DNA of 64,000 nt from Symsagittifera roscoffensis (GCF_963678635.1 NC_087067.1:44771629-44835628), one strand, 5' to 3'; positions 1-10,640 are shown, counted from the stretch's first letter. Made by a program: numbers and translations. Notes: a model not told the origin generated them from the letters alone.

Positions 1-1
1 C

Positions 2-679
2 AACTGTTTCCTAAAAAGTTCATTACCTTGGGGAAAACATTCAATTTTGGAACTAGAAAATCCCTCTAAATCAGACGATGGGCCAATTCTTTGGACTAGA
101 CCGGGCGAACAATTAGTGCCTACATGTGATAGTAAAAATTCGCCAGCAAGAGAAAGGCAAGATGGCATTTCAGCGATGTTTTCGTCGCCACGGTCGAAGC
201 GGAAAGCAAGGGAAGTTATGTTCGCCGACAGAACAAACCCTCACGCAGATCACTCAGGAGATGGACTTGATCGACGAACTGTAGCTGCAGTTGGGCTTGT
301 ACAAGCAGTGAATCCGGATCATATATCAAACTCCTCGCGGCTAGATCGAGTAGTGAAAGATATTATTTGTTTTGAAGCTCCCAGTTTTAACAAAGTCGTG
401 GACTTACTAAGGCTTGATTTATTTGAGCCGCCGGCAACTCAATGCCCAGAGTGGATAGATGACGCAAAATTGAACCTGATGGCAAGGGAAGGTGTTCGGT
501 ATTCGAAAATAAAATTATATCACAATGATATCTACTTCATACCCCGCAATGTTGTTCACCAGTTCAAAACAGTGTCAGCAGTTACCAGTGTAGCCTGGCA
601 TCTTAGATGGAAAGGCTACTATACAGACGACGATAAAACAGATAGTCTTATTTCAGCGTTGACCTCCAGCTCTGCATAA
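2..679 (+). CDS. RSBN1: RSBN1/DPY-21-type JmjC histone demethylase, C-terminal part (5' incomplete)
   Basis: An open frame runs from the window edge to the TAA at 677-679, giving 225 visible residues; the start lies outside. The text matches the C-terminal catalytic half of the RSBN1/Rosbin/DPY-21 family: DDGPILWTRPGEQ near the start, DRTNPHADHSGDG at about nt 227-265, and NDIYFIPRNVVHQFKTVSAV at about nt 524-583. DPY-21 removes one methyl from H4K20me2 as a nuclear Fe(II)/2-oxoglutarate enzyme. The HxD of HAD (codons at 242 and 248) and the distal His in VVHQF (codon at 557) fit the metal-binding triad, so the enzyme looks catalytically intact. No intron interrupts this part. The tail after WHLRWKGYY is short and unconserved. 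RPL9 starts 143 bp downstream on the same strand. Family assignment is from recalled motifs and is firm; the exact paralogue is not. Confidence 0.9.
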   Translation, partial: NCFLKSSLPWGKHSILELENPSKSDDGPILWTRPGEQLVPTCDSKNSPARERQDGISAMFSSPRSKRKAREVMFADRTNPHADHSGDGLDRRTVAAVGLVQAVNPDHISNSSRLDRVVKDIICFEAPSFNKVVDLLRLDLFEPPATQCPEWIDDAKLNLMAREGVRYSKIKLYHNDIYFIPRNVVHQFKTVSAVTSVAWHLRWKGYYTDDDKTDSLISALTSSSA

Positions 680-822
680 CTTAAATCCATTTGTATTTGT
701 AATGTAGTTAGATTGTCCTGTAGCTTAGTACACTCTTTCGTTGAAACGTTTTATCCGAGTTGTTTCTATTTGCAAATTTTTAGAGATAAGAAACTGACAA
801 AGGTTGGTTTTCAGATCGCAAA
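680..822 (+). promoter_or_regulatory. Short intercistronic spacer with 3' splice acceptor before RPL9
   Basis: Only 143 bp separate the RSBN1 stop from the RPL9 ATG. I find no AATAAA or ATTAAA here. The spacer ends with a pyrimidine-rich TTGGTTTTCAG whose AG is at 813-814, followed by 8 nt and the ATG. This is the arrangement of a downstream operon gene receiving a spliced leader. A 5'UTR intron with its own promoter in so small a spacer is less likely, because no donor or promoter element is evident. Confidence 0.5.
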
Positions 823-1077
823 ATGAGAGCCATCGAATCGTCGCAATCCATCAAGGTTCCAGAAGGAGTTGACTTCTCAGTGCTCGGACGATCCGTGGAA
901 GTGAAAGGGAAAAGAGGAATGCTAAAGAGGAGCTTCAACCGCAACAACGTGCAGATCGAGCACAATAAGAAAAGTGGAAAGATCACTGTGAGGAAGTGGT
1001 TTGGATCCAGGAAGGAACTGGCTGGCCTGAGGACCGTATGCTCCCATATTGAAAATCTGTTCAAGGGTGTTACATAC
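823..1077 (+). CDS. RPL9: Ribosomal protein L9 (uL6), exon 1
   Basis: Cytosolic 60S ribosomal protein L9 (uL6), part of the large subunit near the GTPase-associated centre. Exon 1 encodes residues 1-85, beginning MRAIESSQSIKVPEGVDF and ending CSHIENLFKGVTY. It covers the first uL6 fold with the conserved VKGKRGMLKRSFN and RKWFGSRKELAGLRT segments. The ATG at 823 is the first in frame after the acceptor at 813-814. The donor is TAC|GTAAGT at 1078, phase 0. Joined to the second exon the protein has 190 residues; human RPL9 has 192. No frameshift or missing block is seen. It may be the second gene of an operon with the RSBN1-like gene. The antisense frame at 780-1064 is a shadow. Confidence 0.97.
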
Positions 1078-1118
1078 GTAAGTTTTTAATCTATCTATAC
1101 AATATTCACACTTACGAT

Positions 1119-1175
1119 CAGCTTAGTGTGTTATTACGGACTTTCTTTTTTTCTAACCTAACTCGCAAATAAAAG
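1119..1175 (+). repeat. SINE 5'-module fragment
   Basis: A short copy of the recurring 5' module with the core CTAACCTAACTCGCAAATAA, also found near 12330, 31975, 33990 and 40340. It lies 42 bp inside the RPL9 intron and has no tRNA-like part. Confidence 0.6.
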
Positions 1176-1204
1176 ATGAAAAATATTTTAATTACTGAAT
1201 ATAC

Positions 1205-3119
1205 ATATAATTACCGAATACACAACAAACACCGAATACAAAACACCGAATACAAAACAAACAACAAATGTGGGATGAACCATTGAGGATTGAAAAGAGA
1301 GGGGGAATGCACTAACGGCAAAGGAACAAAGGAGCACCAGAATTGGGAAGGCAAAAACGTAATAAACTGCACAAGACTAGATGGCCCGACTGACAATCAT
1401 AGTGGCGTTTCCTCTCATGAGGCACACTGAGAGGCTCTGGAGAAGGCCAACTGGGGCAACACGAGCGTCACGTGAACCAGAACGTCTGGCATCAGCGAGG
1501 ATAGCAACTGACTTGAGGGTTTTGATAGCTAAAGCGGACCAACCCCCGAGCGTTTCGACTGCTAACGGGAAAAAACTGATTCCTTGTTCCTCACAGTTTT
1601 TCTCGTGTTTCGAAAATTTGCGGTCCTCAGCAACTTCCAGGGACGCCCCGGGGGTCTCCGCCGCACGAAAGAAAAGAGATAACTGCAGCGGGGATGTCAA
1701 GGTGACGTCGAAAGCAGCTGGGCGACCAGCGCTCCAAGTAGGAACAAAAATATAGCCGGGTTTGGACCGTTCTCCAGGGATGAGGTTCCGTTGCCCCTTG
1801 ATGGGGGCTAAAGAGGCAGCCGTGGTAGCATTGAAAATAATGTCCCGTAGTCTGTCGTGACGGGAGATCCGGCCACCACTCCCCCCACAAGCGACAGCGT
1901 GGTCCCCGAGGACGTCCAGAATGCCAGACGGACACGCGGGGCACCTACGAGCAGACGCGAACACAGGAAGACCAAGGCGGTATCTGACAGCAGCTTGGAA
2001 CTCAGCAGGTAGCAGGTGCAGGCCAAGACCTTTTATGGGGACTGCGGTAAGCCAAGCGCCGGCGTAAGGCAGAGAGAGCGACTGGAGACGAGCTTGCTCG
2101 CGGGAATCGGGAAGAGACGAGAAGAAAGCGTTGTAGGTGGCCTTATCGAGTTTCTCTTGGAAAGCTTCTTGAGTAAAACCGGGAGTGTTAACGCTTCCAG
2201 ACTGTTCACGGAAGTCGTTTGAGGCACGCAGGAACTCCGGCGTATCAGTGATGTCGCATTCGGTAAGAAACGAGACCAAATGAGCTGACTGACACGAAGA
2301 CCCTAGGAAGGCAGGGATGTGTTGGTCGCGAGCTTGCCGGACGCCAAGTCCGCCATCTTTGATAGGCAGGGAAGACTGGGACCAGGCAAGATCAGGAACA
2401 GGTGAGCCAACTATGACAGAAAGAGCATCGCGGAGGAGTTCATCAGAAAATTGCAGGGAAGCTGCGACAGGCTGAGAGGGCGGCTGAGTGCGAAGAGAGT
2501 ACGTCAGCTTGGGAGCAGCAAGGCAAGTGCGAGTGATGCCAAGTGAGAGCTGGGGGTCATCAAGAAGAGGTAACTTTTCAAGACATTTGGTGGCTTTCGA
2601 GATGCGTTTGTCCAGGACTTTAACTGAGAACTCAGTATCACCAATGGGGGCGCCAAGAAGCTCGAAGCCATTAGACGCTGCTCTCGGGATAGAAACGGGG
2701 ATGGACGAGAACTCCACAGGGGCCCACAACTCACACTTACTGTGCTTGACTTTGAGGCCGAGATGCAAGCCGTTGGAAGTGATGAATTCGAGAGCCTTGA
2801 GCAAGGAGTCTTCGTCGCCGGCACAAATACCATCATCAAGGTACCAGCAGTTGAGGGTGAGACCGGGGACTTCCGACTTGAGAGATTCGACAAGAGAGTG
2901 CAGGGTGACCGCAAAAATGAGAGGCCCTAGCGGATCCCCCTATTGAACTGCTTTCTCGCTGTTGAGAATGACATCCTCGAACAGCAGACGACTGTGGTGA
3001 CCGTAGGTAAACTCAACAAAGGCGGAGAGACCGGGAAGACGGTTGCGAACTTGAAGGAGGATCTCGGTGCGGTCTAGCGTGTTGAAAGCGTTCTCAAAAT
3101 CCACAATTGAACGACCGTT
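1205..3119 (-). mobile_element. 5'-truncated RLE-type non-LTR retrotransposon in the RPL9 intron
   Basis: Antisense to RPL9. It contains the 3' half of a reverse transcriptase plus a C-terminal restriction-like endonuclease region, then a non-coding 3' part to about 1205. The 3' end on the minus strand carries imperfect copies of a GTATTCGGT-like motif (+ strand 1210-1262), a plausible short-repeat tail. The 5' edge stops abruptly at about 3119 in the middle of the RT, where a T-rich tandem array begins. Its GC content is clearly higher than that of the surrounding intron, which suggests a relatively recent insertion. Confidence 0.8.
1377..3119 (-). pseudogene. Reverse transcriptase / restriction-like endonuclease ORF, truncated, with a nonsense codon
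   Basis: Read on the minus strand, RT motif A (VDFENAFNTLDR) is followed by the GDPLGPL block and the catalytic YLDDG (about 2835-2850). After the RT come a CPAC...DHAVAC zinc-binding motif, RHDRLRDII and an AFDVTLTSPL segment, the order seen in RLE-type (R2/R4/CRE-like) elements. A TAG at 2940-2942 interrupts the frame just before GDPLGPL, where a Gln is usual. The endonuclease motif has KPGYI where an acidic residue is expected. The N-terminal RT, and any zinc fingers or Myb domain, are missing. It is not functional. The clade is not certain from sequence reading alone. Confidence 0.85.
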
Positions 3120-4000
3120 TTTTTTTTTAATTCATTTTTTTGAGACGCTTTGAAACTTTTTTCAAAACTTTAGTTTTTCTCCAAAAATACTCGACCAATT
3201 TTCATAAAAAGTGGTACCAACGAGAAGTCCACCCAATCCCCTGTGTGCCTACATAATCATCTAGTCTCTTTTTACCTTCCCCATATTTTTGATTTTTTTT
3301 ACTTTTTCTTGAAAACTACCCTCCCAAATCTGAGATTTTGGGTTCAATCGATAGAGATGGTTGTGGTAAGCTCCCCTGCAATAGCGCCTACGCCCAATTT
3401 GTTTAACAGTAAAAGTTATGGCTCTCAAAAAATTCAATTTTTTTGATTTTTAGAAATTTTTTTTGATACCTTTCTCGAAAAATATCCTCCCAAATCTGAG
3501 GTTATGGTCTCATTGAGTAGAAATGGTTGTGGGAAGTTAACTTAAAAAAATTAAGGCTCTCGGAAAAGTCAAATTTTCGATTTTTTACTGTTTTTGAATT
3601 TTTTAAACATTTCTTGAAAACTACCATCCCAAATCTGAGAGTTTAGTTGCAATCGAAAAGACAGATTGTGGCGAGCTCTCCTGCAGAAGCGATTACCCCC
3701 AATTTATTTTACCCGAAAAGTTGAGGCCCTCGGCGAAGTCAAAATTTCAATTTTTGGACCGTTTTTTGAAACTTTTTACTTTTCTCGATAACTTTTTTTT
3801 TCCAAATCAGAGGTTTTGGTTCCGTAAGTAGTACGGGCTGTGGGGAGCTCCGCTGCATAAGCAGTTACCCCTTATTTTTTAAACAAGAGTTTATGACCTT
3901 CGGAAAAATCCAATTTTCGATTTTTGACAGTTTTTTGAAACTTTTTGACTTTTCTCGCAACTTACCCACAAATCTAATGAGCAACGTTTTAGGTATCTTT
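3120..4000. repeat. Tandem array A, copy in the RPL9 intron
   Basis: About five degenerate units of roughly 150-190 bp. Each unit carries ACTACCCTCCCAAATCTGAG (or a close variant), then a TTCAATCGA...GGTTGTGG segment, AGCTCCCCTGCA, CGGTTACCCC and a T-rich stretch ending CAATTTTTGA...GTTTTTTGAAAC. The same unit recurs at 18640-20050 and 42590-43400. Confidence 0.75.
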
Positions 4001-5080
4001 CTGCCTAACAGGGTCTTGTATTCTTTTCAATATTTAAGAAAATTGAAGCAAATTTTGAAAATCTGCTAAATCGAACTAAAAAATCAGTTATTTTAGAAGA
4101 GAACCAACTAAGGTTTTGGGTGAAGTCCAGTTTTTGAAATTAACCTTGTCCTTCCGCATCAGTACAAAAAGCTTAAAAATTCTCAAATAGGTGTTCCCAG
4201 CTTTAGCTGGCCTCTAGTTTTATTCTGCCTAAACCATTTCGGTTTATAATTTATCGGTTTAGTGTCCTATTTTTGAGCAGTTTCAATCTGAATTTTGATT
4301 TTCATGACAACAATTTTTTTCGGTTTTTTATTTTTTATTTTTTTCCGCTTGATAGGTTTCGGCTTGTTTTAAATCGGCTTAATGGCCTCAATTTGCGTCT
4401 TTGGACGAGCGAAAAATGTTTGTATGAGCTTGTGTGTGTGTTTTGAGGGTGAAGGGGAAGTAATTTTTTTGATTTTTTTCAGCTTTTTTGTCTTTTTTTT
4501 TTCGTTTTCGGTTTTATAGGTTTTGGCCTTATAATATATCGGCTTAAGGGCCTCAAATTGTTTCATATGACGAGCAAACAAATTTGATGTGTGGGTCTGT
4601 CTGGGTTTTTTTTAGGCTTAACAGGTTTCTCCAAAGTTGTTTTCGGCTTTGTTACTGCTTGGTATTTTTTCCCATGCTAGTTCCACATTCTATTGTCTTT
4701 CAAACGTAGCCTTACTCATTTTGATAGATCTAGTTTTTTCGAAATTGTCGTTTTTTTGCGGCTTTCTTGTTTTGTATTGCAAGTGGTGAGAAGCTCAGCT
4801 TCGCCTGTTAAATGTTAAACTGGCCTTTCGTGTGACACATGTTTAAATTTTTTCTTTGTTGACATGATGTATCAATGTATTTGTTTTGCATGCCGAGCGA
4901 AAGTTTTTTTGCAGGTTTAAGTTAAATCGTTTCTTGCAATGCTTCAGAAGTTTTCTGATTTCCAGGTTCATCCTCGATCTAAACCACACATCTGTTGAAG
5001 CATGAATGCTTTAAATGTCAGTTTTTTTGCTTCTTTCACAATGCAAATTTTTAAAAGCTTTTCGTAATAGTTTATTTGAA
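4001..5080. other. RPL9 intron, no gene seen
   Basis: T-rich intron sequence. A diverged direct-repeat pair (about 4365-4440 and 4525-4592) shares the core TCGGCTTAAGGGCCTCAA with changes and a following GACGAGC. At 4790-4812 there is a remnant of the AAGCTCAGCTTCGCCT SINE tail. Nothing coding is recognised. Confidence 0.5.
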
Positions 5081-5990
5081 AACAAAAATGAAATTCGAAG
5101 TTCTAAGGTGGGGCGCTGTCTGGGTTATTTAACGAATGAAAATCTGGCCTTCAAAAATTACTGCTCAAATTCATTTGGTTTCCGAGATACGGTTTTTTAA
5201 ATGATTTTTCAAGTTTTTAATAGAAAAAATTAACTAAACTTGAATTTCTCTATTTTTCTATAGAAAAAGTTCAAATAAACTTGAAGTTATGTACTCTACC
5301 GGTGGGGTACTCTACGGTTAATTCAATGGATGCAAATCTAGTCTCCAAATACTACTGCTTAAATCTTAGTGTTTTCCGAGATATGTCTTCTTTTTATGAT
5401 TTTTTCGATAAAACTTAGAATCAAAAAAGCTAAACCGAAACGTAAATTTCTTTTCTATATGGTTGGTCGTTGTCTGGGTACCCTCAGGGTTTGCAAATCT
5501 GATCTCCAATTATTACTTCTCAACAAGTTCTTTTGGTTTCCGAGATATGGTGTTGTTTATGATGTTTCATTTTTTTTTTTTACAAATATTGAAATTCTCT
5601 ACTCCATTGTGGCATTTTTTCAGGGGACACTGAGTGGTTGCAAATCTGGGCTCCAAATCTTACTGCTCAATTTGGTTTGATTTCCGAGATATGGTGTTTT
5701 TTCTGATTTTTAAGTTTTTCTTTTTTGAAAAACTTAGATTAAAGACCACCAAAACTTGATTTTTCTATCTTATGGTGGTGATTGGTCAGAGTACACTTTT
5801 GATGTGAAAATAAGACCTCCAAACCTGACTTCTCAATTCCTTTTACTATTCGAGATATGCTTTTTATCACTGTTTGTAAATTGTTTTTAAAAAACGTAGA
5901 TTTAAAAAAACTAACAAAACTTGAAATCCTCAATTGTGGGATGCTGTCTGGGTACGCATATGGGTTGTTTTCAAATCTTCAATTCACGAA
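5081..5990. repeat. Tandem array B, copy in the RPL9 intron
   Basis: About five units of 140-200 bp. Landmarks are GCTGTCTGGGTA, GTTGCAAATCTGGCCTCCAA, a TACTGCTCAAAT segment, TTTCCGAGATATG (5178, 5375, 5537, 5677 and 5848, approximately) and an AAACTTAGATTAAA...AAACTTGA stretch. A larger array of the same unit lies in the next gene's intron (8930-10640). Confidence 0.75.
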
Positions 5991-6844
5991 AGATGAATGA
6001 TCAAAACCTGTAAACAGTCGATATTTGGCATTTTATCATTTTTGTCGACCTTAGCTGTCGACCGACCTTAATATGACCCTTTAAACTTCACATATCAGAT
6101 GAAATTTAGTAGTTTTAGATATATGACCAGTTCGGTTTTTTAAATTTTAGGAACATCTTTTTACGCGCACAATTTGCAAATCTAATTCAAATTCTAATTC
6201 AAAAGAATGGGAAGAATCTATGACGTGATTTTTTCTCTTCAAAAATCTGGTACTACCTGTAAGCAGGATGACCTCTTGGTCTCTTAAAACCAGACTAGTC
6301 TCTAATTGGTCCTCTTTTTTGAAGTCTCTTAAAGCCTCTTTTTGTGCGTTTTTTATACGTGAATTCTTAGTTTGCTCTTGTGTTTTCACCGTTTATACAC
6401 GGTTTTTTTAATCGATTTCCGTGTTAAGTCCCAGGTCTCTTTTATTCGCGTAAAAGTGATCAACTTGCCTGTAAAACTCATAGAGCATCAAGTGTGGTGT
6501 CATGATAAACCCTTTCTGTCGTCATTCGGACTCCAAAAAAGTCTAAATTCCTGTCAAGAAGACTTTCTATTTTCAGATTAGTTTAAAAGTAGGAATTGAA
6601 ATGCTCAATGTTCTACTAATTCTACAGCAGTTTTTTTTTAGCTAGTATTGATTCTTGTAGCTTATCTTTTCATTCCCTAAAAAGCAGCTGAAGTCTTAGA
6701 ATTTTCGACTTTTAGTTAACTTCATACTGCAACTTGCGCAATAAACCTGATCCATTTTGTAAACAATTGAGCTTAGAAAGATGTTAATTTTTACTGAGTA
6801 GTTCTGTAAAACTTAAAGGGTTGAGGATGCTTCATTCATTTAAG
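5991..6844. other. 3' part of the RPL9 intron
   Basis: No repeat or coding signal recognised. The intron ends with a pyrimidine-rich tract and the acceptor AG at 6843-6844. Confidence 0.5.
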
Positions 6845-7162
6845 GGTTACCGATACAAAATGAAGGCTGTGTATGCTCATTTCCCAATTAATTTGAACAT
6901 CGTTGACGGCGGGAAGACTGTTGAGATCCGAAACTTTCTGGGGGAGAAGCGAGTCCGTGTTGTGAAGATGGTCGAGGGTGTCACGTGCGAACAGCCCAAG
7001 GGAGTCAAGGACGAGTATTGGTTCTCCGGAAACGACCTGGAAGCTGTCTCGAGGAGTTCGGCTCTTGTCAAACAGAGTGTGTTGGTCAAGAAGAAAGACA
7101 TCCGAAAGTTTCTCGACGGCATTTATGTCTCTGAGAAGACCACTGTTGAAGAAGTTGCTTAA
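6845..7162 (+). CDS. RPL9: Ribosomal protein L9 (uL6), exon 2
   Basis: Second and last RPL9 coding exon, residues 86-190. The acceptor is TTCATTTAAG at 6843-6844, phase 0, so that GVTY joins to [16 protein letters not shown], which is the expected uL6 continuation. The second uL6 domain is complete: IRNFLGEK, the GND motif, and the nearly invariant [17 protein letters not shown] near the C terminus. The stop is TAA at 7160-7162. The open frame extends slightly upstream of the acceptor, but that part does not match the family. Confidence 0.97.
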   Translation, partial: GYRYKMKAVYAHFPINLNIVDGGKTVEIRNFLGEKRVRVVKMVEGVTCEQPKGVKDEYWFSGNDLEAVSRSSALVKQSVLVKKKDIRKFLDGIYVSEKTTVEEVA

Positions 7163-7727
7163 ATTGCTCAAATAATTGAAGCTTTCAACGGTAGTTTTAA
7201 AAAGCAACGCTAGTTAATTAGTTAGACCCAAAGAAGTAGAGATATTATTATTCACCTAAAGTAGAGGTTTTTCCTTGCCAAAAATAGTACTTCTTAAGGT
7301 AATTTTATGGGTTCGATATGGCAACGGCCTAGTATATTGGTTAAAAATAACAAGCTCAATTATACAAGGATACAGACTAGCGTGTCAGATTTTTCATTTG
7401 TTGGCACTTTATTCTAGCAGCGATGTGAAGTTGGGTGGTCTTTGCAACGTGGTTCTGATTTTTTGATGATCCGAAGTGTTATTAAACTCAAATTGTATTT
7501 GAAATCAGATGAACTATCTATTATGAAGCAATAAACGGCACCGATTCTAAATATATAGATTTTTTCAGATACATTGCGTACTACTATTAGCAGTAAATTA
7601 TATATAAAATTAAGAGGAGGCCCAGAATCATTTTTTTGCTTCTGGAAATTAATGCAGTGAAATTCTTCTATCAACTTCAAAATCGAATTTGGAAAATTCA
7701 AGTGACGCAACCGCTAGCTTCAAGGAA
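7163..7727 (+). other. RPL9 3'UTR and upstream region of the small membrane gene
   Basis: An AATAAA at 7540-7545 is the first canonical poly(A) signal after the RPL9 stop. A T-rich tract followed by TTAATGCAG (AG at 7656-7657) is a possible splice acceptor for the leader of the next gene. Otherwise nothing is recognised. Confidence 0.4.
7540..7545 (+). terminator. Candidate poly(A) signal for RPL9
   Basis: AATAAA, 378 nt after the RPL9 stop. It is the first canonical hexamer downstream. Confidence 0.4.
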
Positions 7728-7925
7728 ATGGATTCCAACTTACGCAATGCACTTATCCTTAGTGGGGCTCTATCAATAATGACGGGTTTGTTCACATGGG
7801 CTATGAACTACATGTTGAGTGTGATCTTCAAGCGAGTGAAACACGGAGACTGCCACGATGAAAAGGACCCTAACCTCCTCAATGACACGCCAGTAACGCA
7901 AACACCAGAGGCAATAGCACTGCAT
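7728..7925 (+). CDS. Small single-pass membrane protein, unrecognised, exon 1
   Basis: Predicted from sequence only. Starting at the ATG at 7728, exon 1 encodes 66 residues beginning MDSNLRNALILSGALSIMTG. Residues about 8-30 form one hydrophobic helix, followed by a basic KRVKHG stretch, which predicts an N-out/C-in single-pass protein. The donor is CTGCAT|GTACGT at 7926, phase 0. A second exon in phase completes a 96-residue protein. The first residues (NLR.ALI..G) faintly recall SMIM20/MITRAC7, a small mitochondrial inner-membrane protein, but the rest does not match what I recall, so I name no family. Expression is unproven. The frame opens a little further upstream at a non-ATG codon, so the ATG was preferred. 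Confidence 0.5.
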
Positions 7926-8370
7926 GTACGTAACCTCCATAATTATCTGGAAACTTCTAGAAACTTCGTTTTTACACTGCCTGCATAAATTGTTCAGCTA
8001 GATTTCACACCGCTTCTTGAAACCATTCGGACAAAAAAATATTAACGAATTGTACGCAAAAAATATATTGAATTGTCTGATTGTTGAAGAAATAGTCGAT
8101 GAGTCATTGATCTTGACCCAGTGGCAGTAGATTTGATAATAGTGGCTTCACATAAGCTAGACCATTTTAAGAAAAATGTTGTGATGATTATTGATAGGCG
8201 CTTCTGTCAATCAAAATGCAGGAAATGTATAAGTAAATTGATAGTAAAACCTCTCGTATTTTAATTTTCTGCCGTTGTGAAGCTTTCCTGCACGGGCGGA
8301 CTCGCAAATAGTAGTAAAAAAGCCCCCATTTTTAAACTATTTTATGACATCCGTTATTGACCAATCAATC

Positions 8371-8375
8371 ATCTA

Positions 8376-8418
<43 letters not shown>

Positions 8419-8460
8419 ACTTCTATATCTATCTATCTATATCTATCTATCTATACTATA
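8371..8460. repeat. (TATC)n microsatellite
   Basis: About 80 bp of TATC repeats with a few interruptions, in the intron of the small membrane gene. A short (GTCT)n run of five units lies at 8637-8658. Confidence 0.95.
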
Positions 8461-8929
8461 TTTAAATGCGAGTGACAGCTATCTCCCATGTTTAAGCATA
8501 ATAATTTTGCATGTTTAACGAAAGAATTTTTCATGTTTAAGCTTTATCATATATTGCAATGCTTAAGAAAATTTTTCAATTAGTTTTCCGCAAGCTCATT
8601 TATTTTTCAGTATTTTTTTTTTCGAGGCCAAATTAAGTCTGTCTGTCTGTCTGTCTGTATACCTGCTTTTTTTAATTAATTTGATTATGTCTGTCTACCC
8701 GTCGCCTAATTTTTTAAATTTCATCTCTTCTCTTATATATTTAAAGTCGGGCTTTACTATCTCGCCATGTTTAAGCTTTTTCAACGTTTTATTTTTGCAT
8801 GTTTAACGAAAGAATTTTTTCACGTTTAAGCTATATCGAGTATTGCAATGGTTGAGGTTTTTTTTTGATTTTCCAGTTTAAATTCAGTGTTTTTTTTCAT
8901 CAAGTTTGAAAATAGCAACCCAATAGTAG

Positions 8930-10640
8930 GAAGTTGTAAGAGTTTTCCCAGGTTTTGTGATTCTGGCCTCCATATATGATTAACCAAATCCTTTTAGTTT
9001 ACGAGATAGGCAATTTTCGAGATTTTTTAAAACTTTCTAGAAAATTTAATTTTAAAAAATTTCACAAAACTTGAAATTACCATCTCTGTAGTGAGGCTCT
9101 GTCAGGGTACTCTCAGGAGTTGCGAATTTTACCGCCAAGTATGACTGCTCAAATCCTTGTAATTTTCGAGATATCACGTTTTTTATGATTTTCTCCGAAA
9201 TTTTCAAAAAAAACTCAAATAATAAAAAATCCAAAACTTTGAAGATCTCAATCCTCTTATTGGAATCTGTGAGGGTACTCTCAGGGGGTTGCGAATATTG
9301 CCTCTGAATATTGCTGCGCAAATTCTTGTAGTTTCGAGAGATGACGTTTTTTAAGGATTTTTTTCAAAGTTTTTCAGAAAACTTAGGTATAAAAAATTTC
9401 GAAAAAAATTTGATTTTATTACCTCTCTAATGAGGCTCTGTCACGGTACTCTCAGGAGTTTCCAATCTTGCCTCCAAAAATGACTGCTCAAATATTTGTA
9501 GTTTCCCAGATGTGACATTTCTTGTGATTTTTGAAATTCCGTACCCTATAGTTGACGACTGTCAGAGAACTCTCAGGAGTTGCAAATCTTGCGTCCAAAT
9601 GCTACTGCTCAGTTGCTTTTAGCTTTCGAGATGTGACGTTTTTATTTATTATAAACTTAGATATAATAAAATATTTCAAGGTTTTATGGTTTTTCAAAAT
9701 TTGAATTATGAGGGTGCTCTGAGGGGTTCCGAATGATGCCTCTGATCAGGGCTGCTCAAATCCTTGTAGTTTTCGAGATATGAGGTTTTTTAAGGATTTT
9801 TTCTAAAAAAATTTTCAGAAAACTTAGATTCTGAAAAATTTCAAAACGTTGAAGATCTCAATCCTGTTATTGGAGTTTGTCAGGGTACTCTTAGGAGTTG
9901 CAATTTTTGCCTCCAAATGTGACTGCTCAAAAGCCTGCAGTTATCCACATATGACGTGTTTTTGTGCTTTTTTCAAAAAAATTTTCATGAAAATCAAATT
10001 AATTTTTTATTTCAAAGTTTGAAATTCCTAACCTGTAGTTGAGGGCAGTCAGAGTAATCTCAGGGGTTGCAAATTTGACCTCCAATTAAGAATTTACAAA
10101 TCTTTTTACTTAAGAAATAAGACGATTTTTGTGTTTTTTTTGGAAATATTCAGAAAACTTAAATTACAAAATACTTCACTAAGTGAAATTCCCAACCCTG
10201 TAGTTGTGTGCTGTCAGAGTACTTTCGAAGATTGCAAATTTTGTCATAAAATAAGACTGCTGAAATGTGCAATTTTTTCTGGTTCTCAATAAATACTTTT
10301 TTTTAGAAAACCTAAGGTGAAATTTCTCAAGATTTGAATTTCCCAACGTTGTACTTCGGTGCTATAGGAGTACTCTCAAAAGTTGCAATTTTTGCGTCCA
10401 AATGCGACTGCTCAATTGCTTTTAGTTTCCCAGATGTGACGTTTCTTAGTTCATTTTAAATTTTTCGAAGAACTTATATAAAACTTCACAAAATTTTATG
10501 GTTCTGCAAAATTTGTATAAAAAAAACTTGATTAAAAAAATTGCAAAATTTGTAATTACCAACCCTGTAAATCGGTGCTGTCAGAGAACACTCAAAGGAT
10601 GCAGATGTTATTTCCGATAAATTCGCGTTTTTTGAGTTGT
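8930..10640. repeat. Tandem array B, large copy in the small-gene intron
   Basis: About ten degenerate units of roughly 120-175 bp. Landmarks are CTGTCAGGGTACTCTCAGGA, GTTGCAAAT, GCCTCCAAAT, GACTGCTCAAATCCTTGTAG, TTTTCGAGATATGACG (approximately 9000, 9168, 9339, 9509, 9628, 9774, 9944 and 10432) and TTTTCAGAAAACTTAGAT. The unit is clearly the one seen in the RPL9 intron at 5081-5990. Confidence 0.8.

Noticed and set aside
780-1064. Minus-strand frame over RPL9 exon 1
   Set aside because: Antisense shadow of a clear ribosomal protein exon.
1381-2946. Plus-strand frames over the non-LTR element
   Set aside because: Antisense to the RT/endonuclease remnant. No plus-strand domain.
6836-7207. 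Minus-strand frames over RPL9 exon 2
   Set aside because: Antisense shadows without domains.
8371-8460. Regulatory significance of the TATC repeat
   Set aside because: Ordinary microsatellite in an intron.
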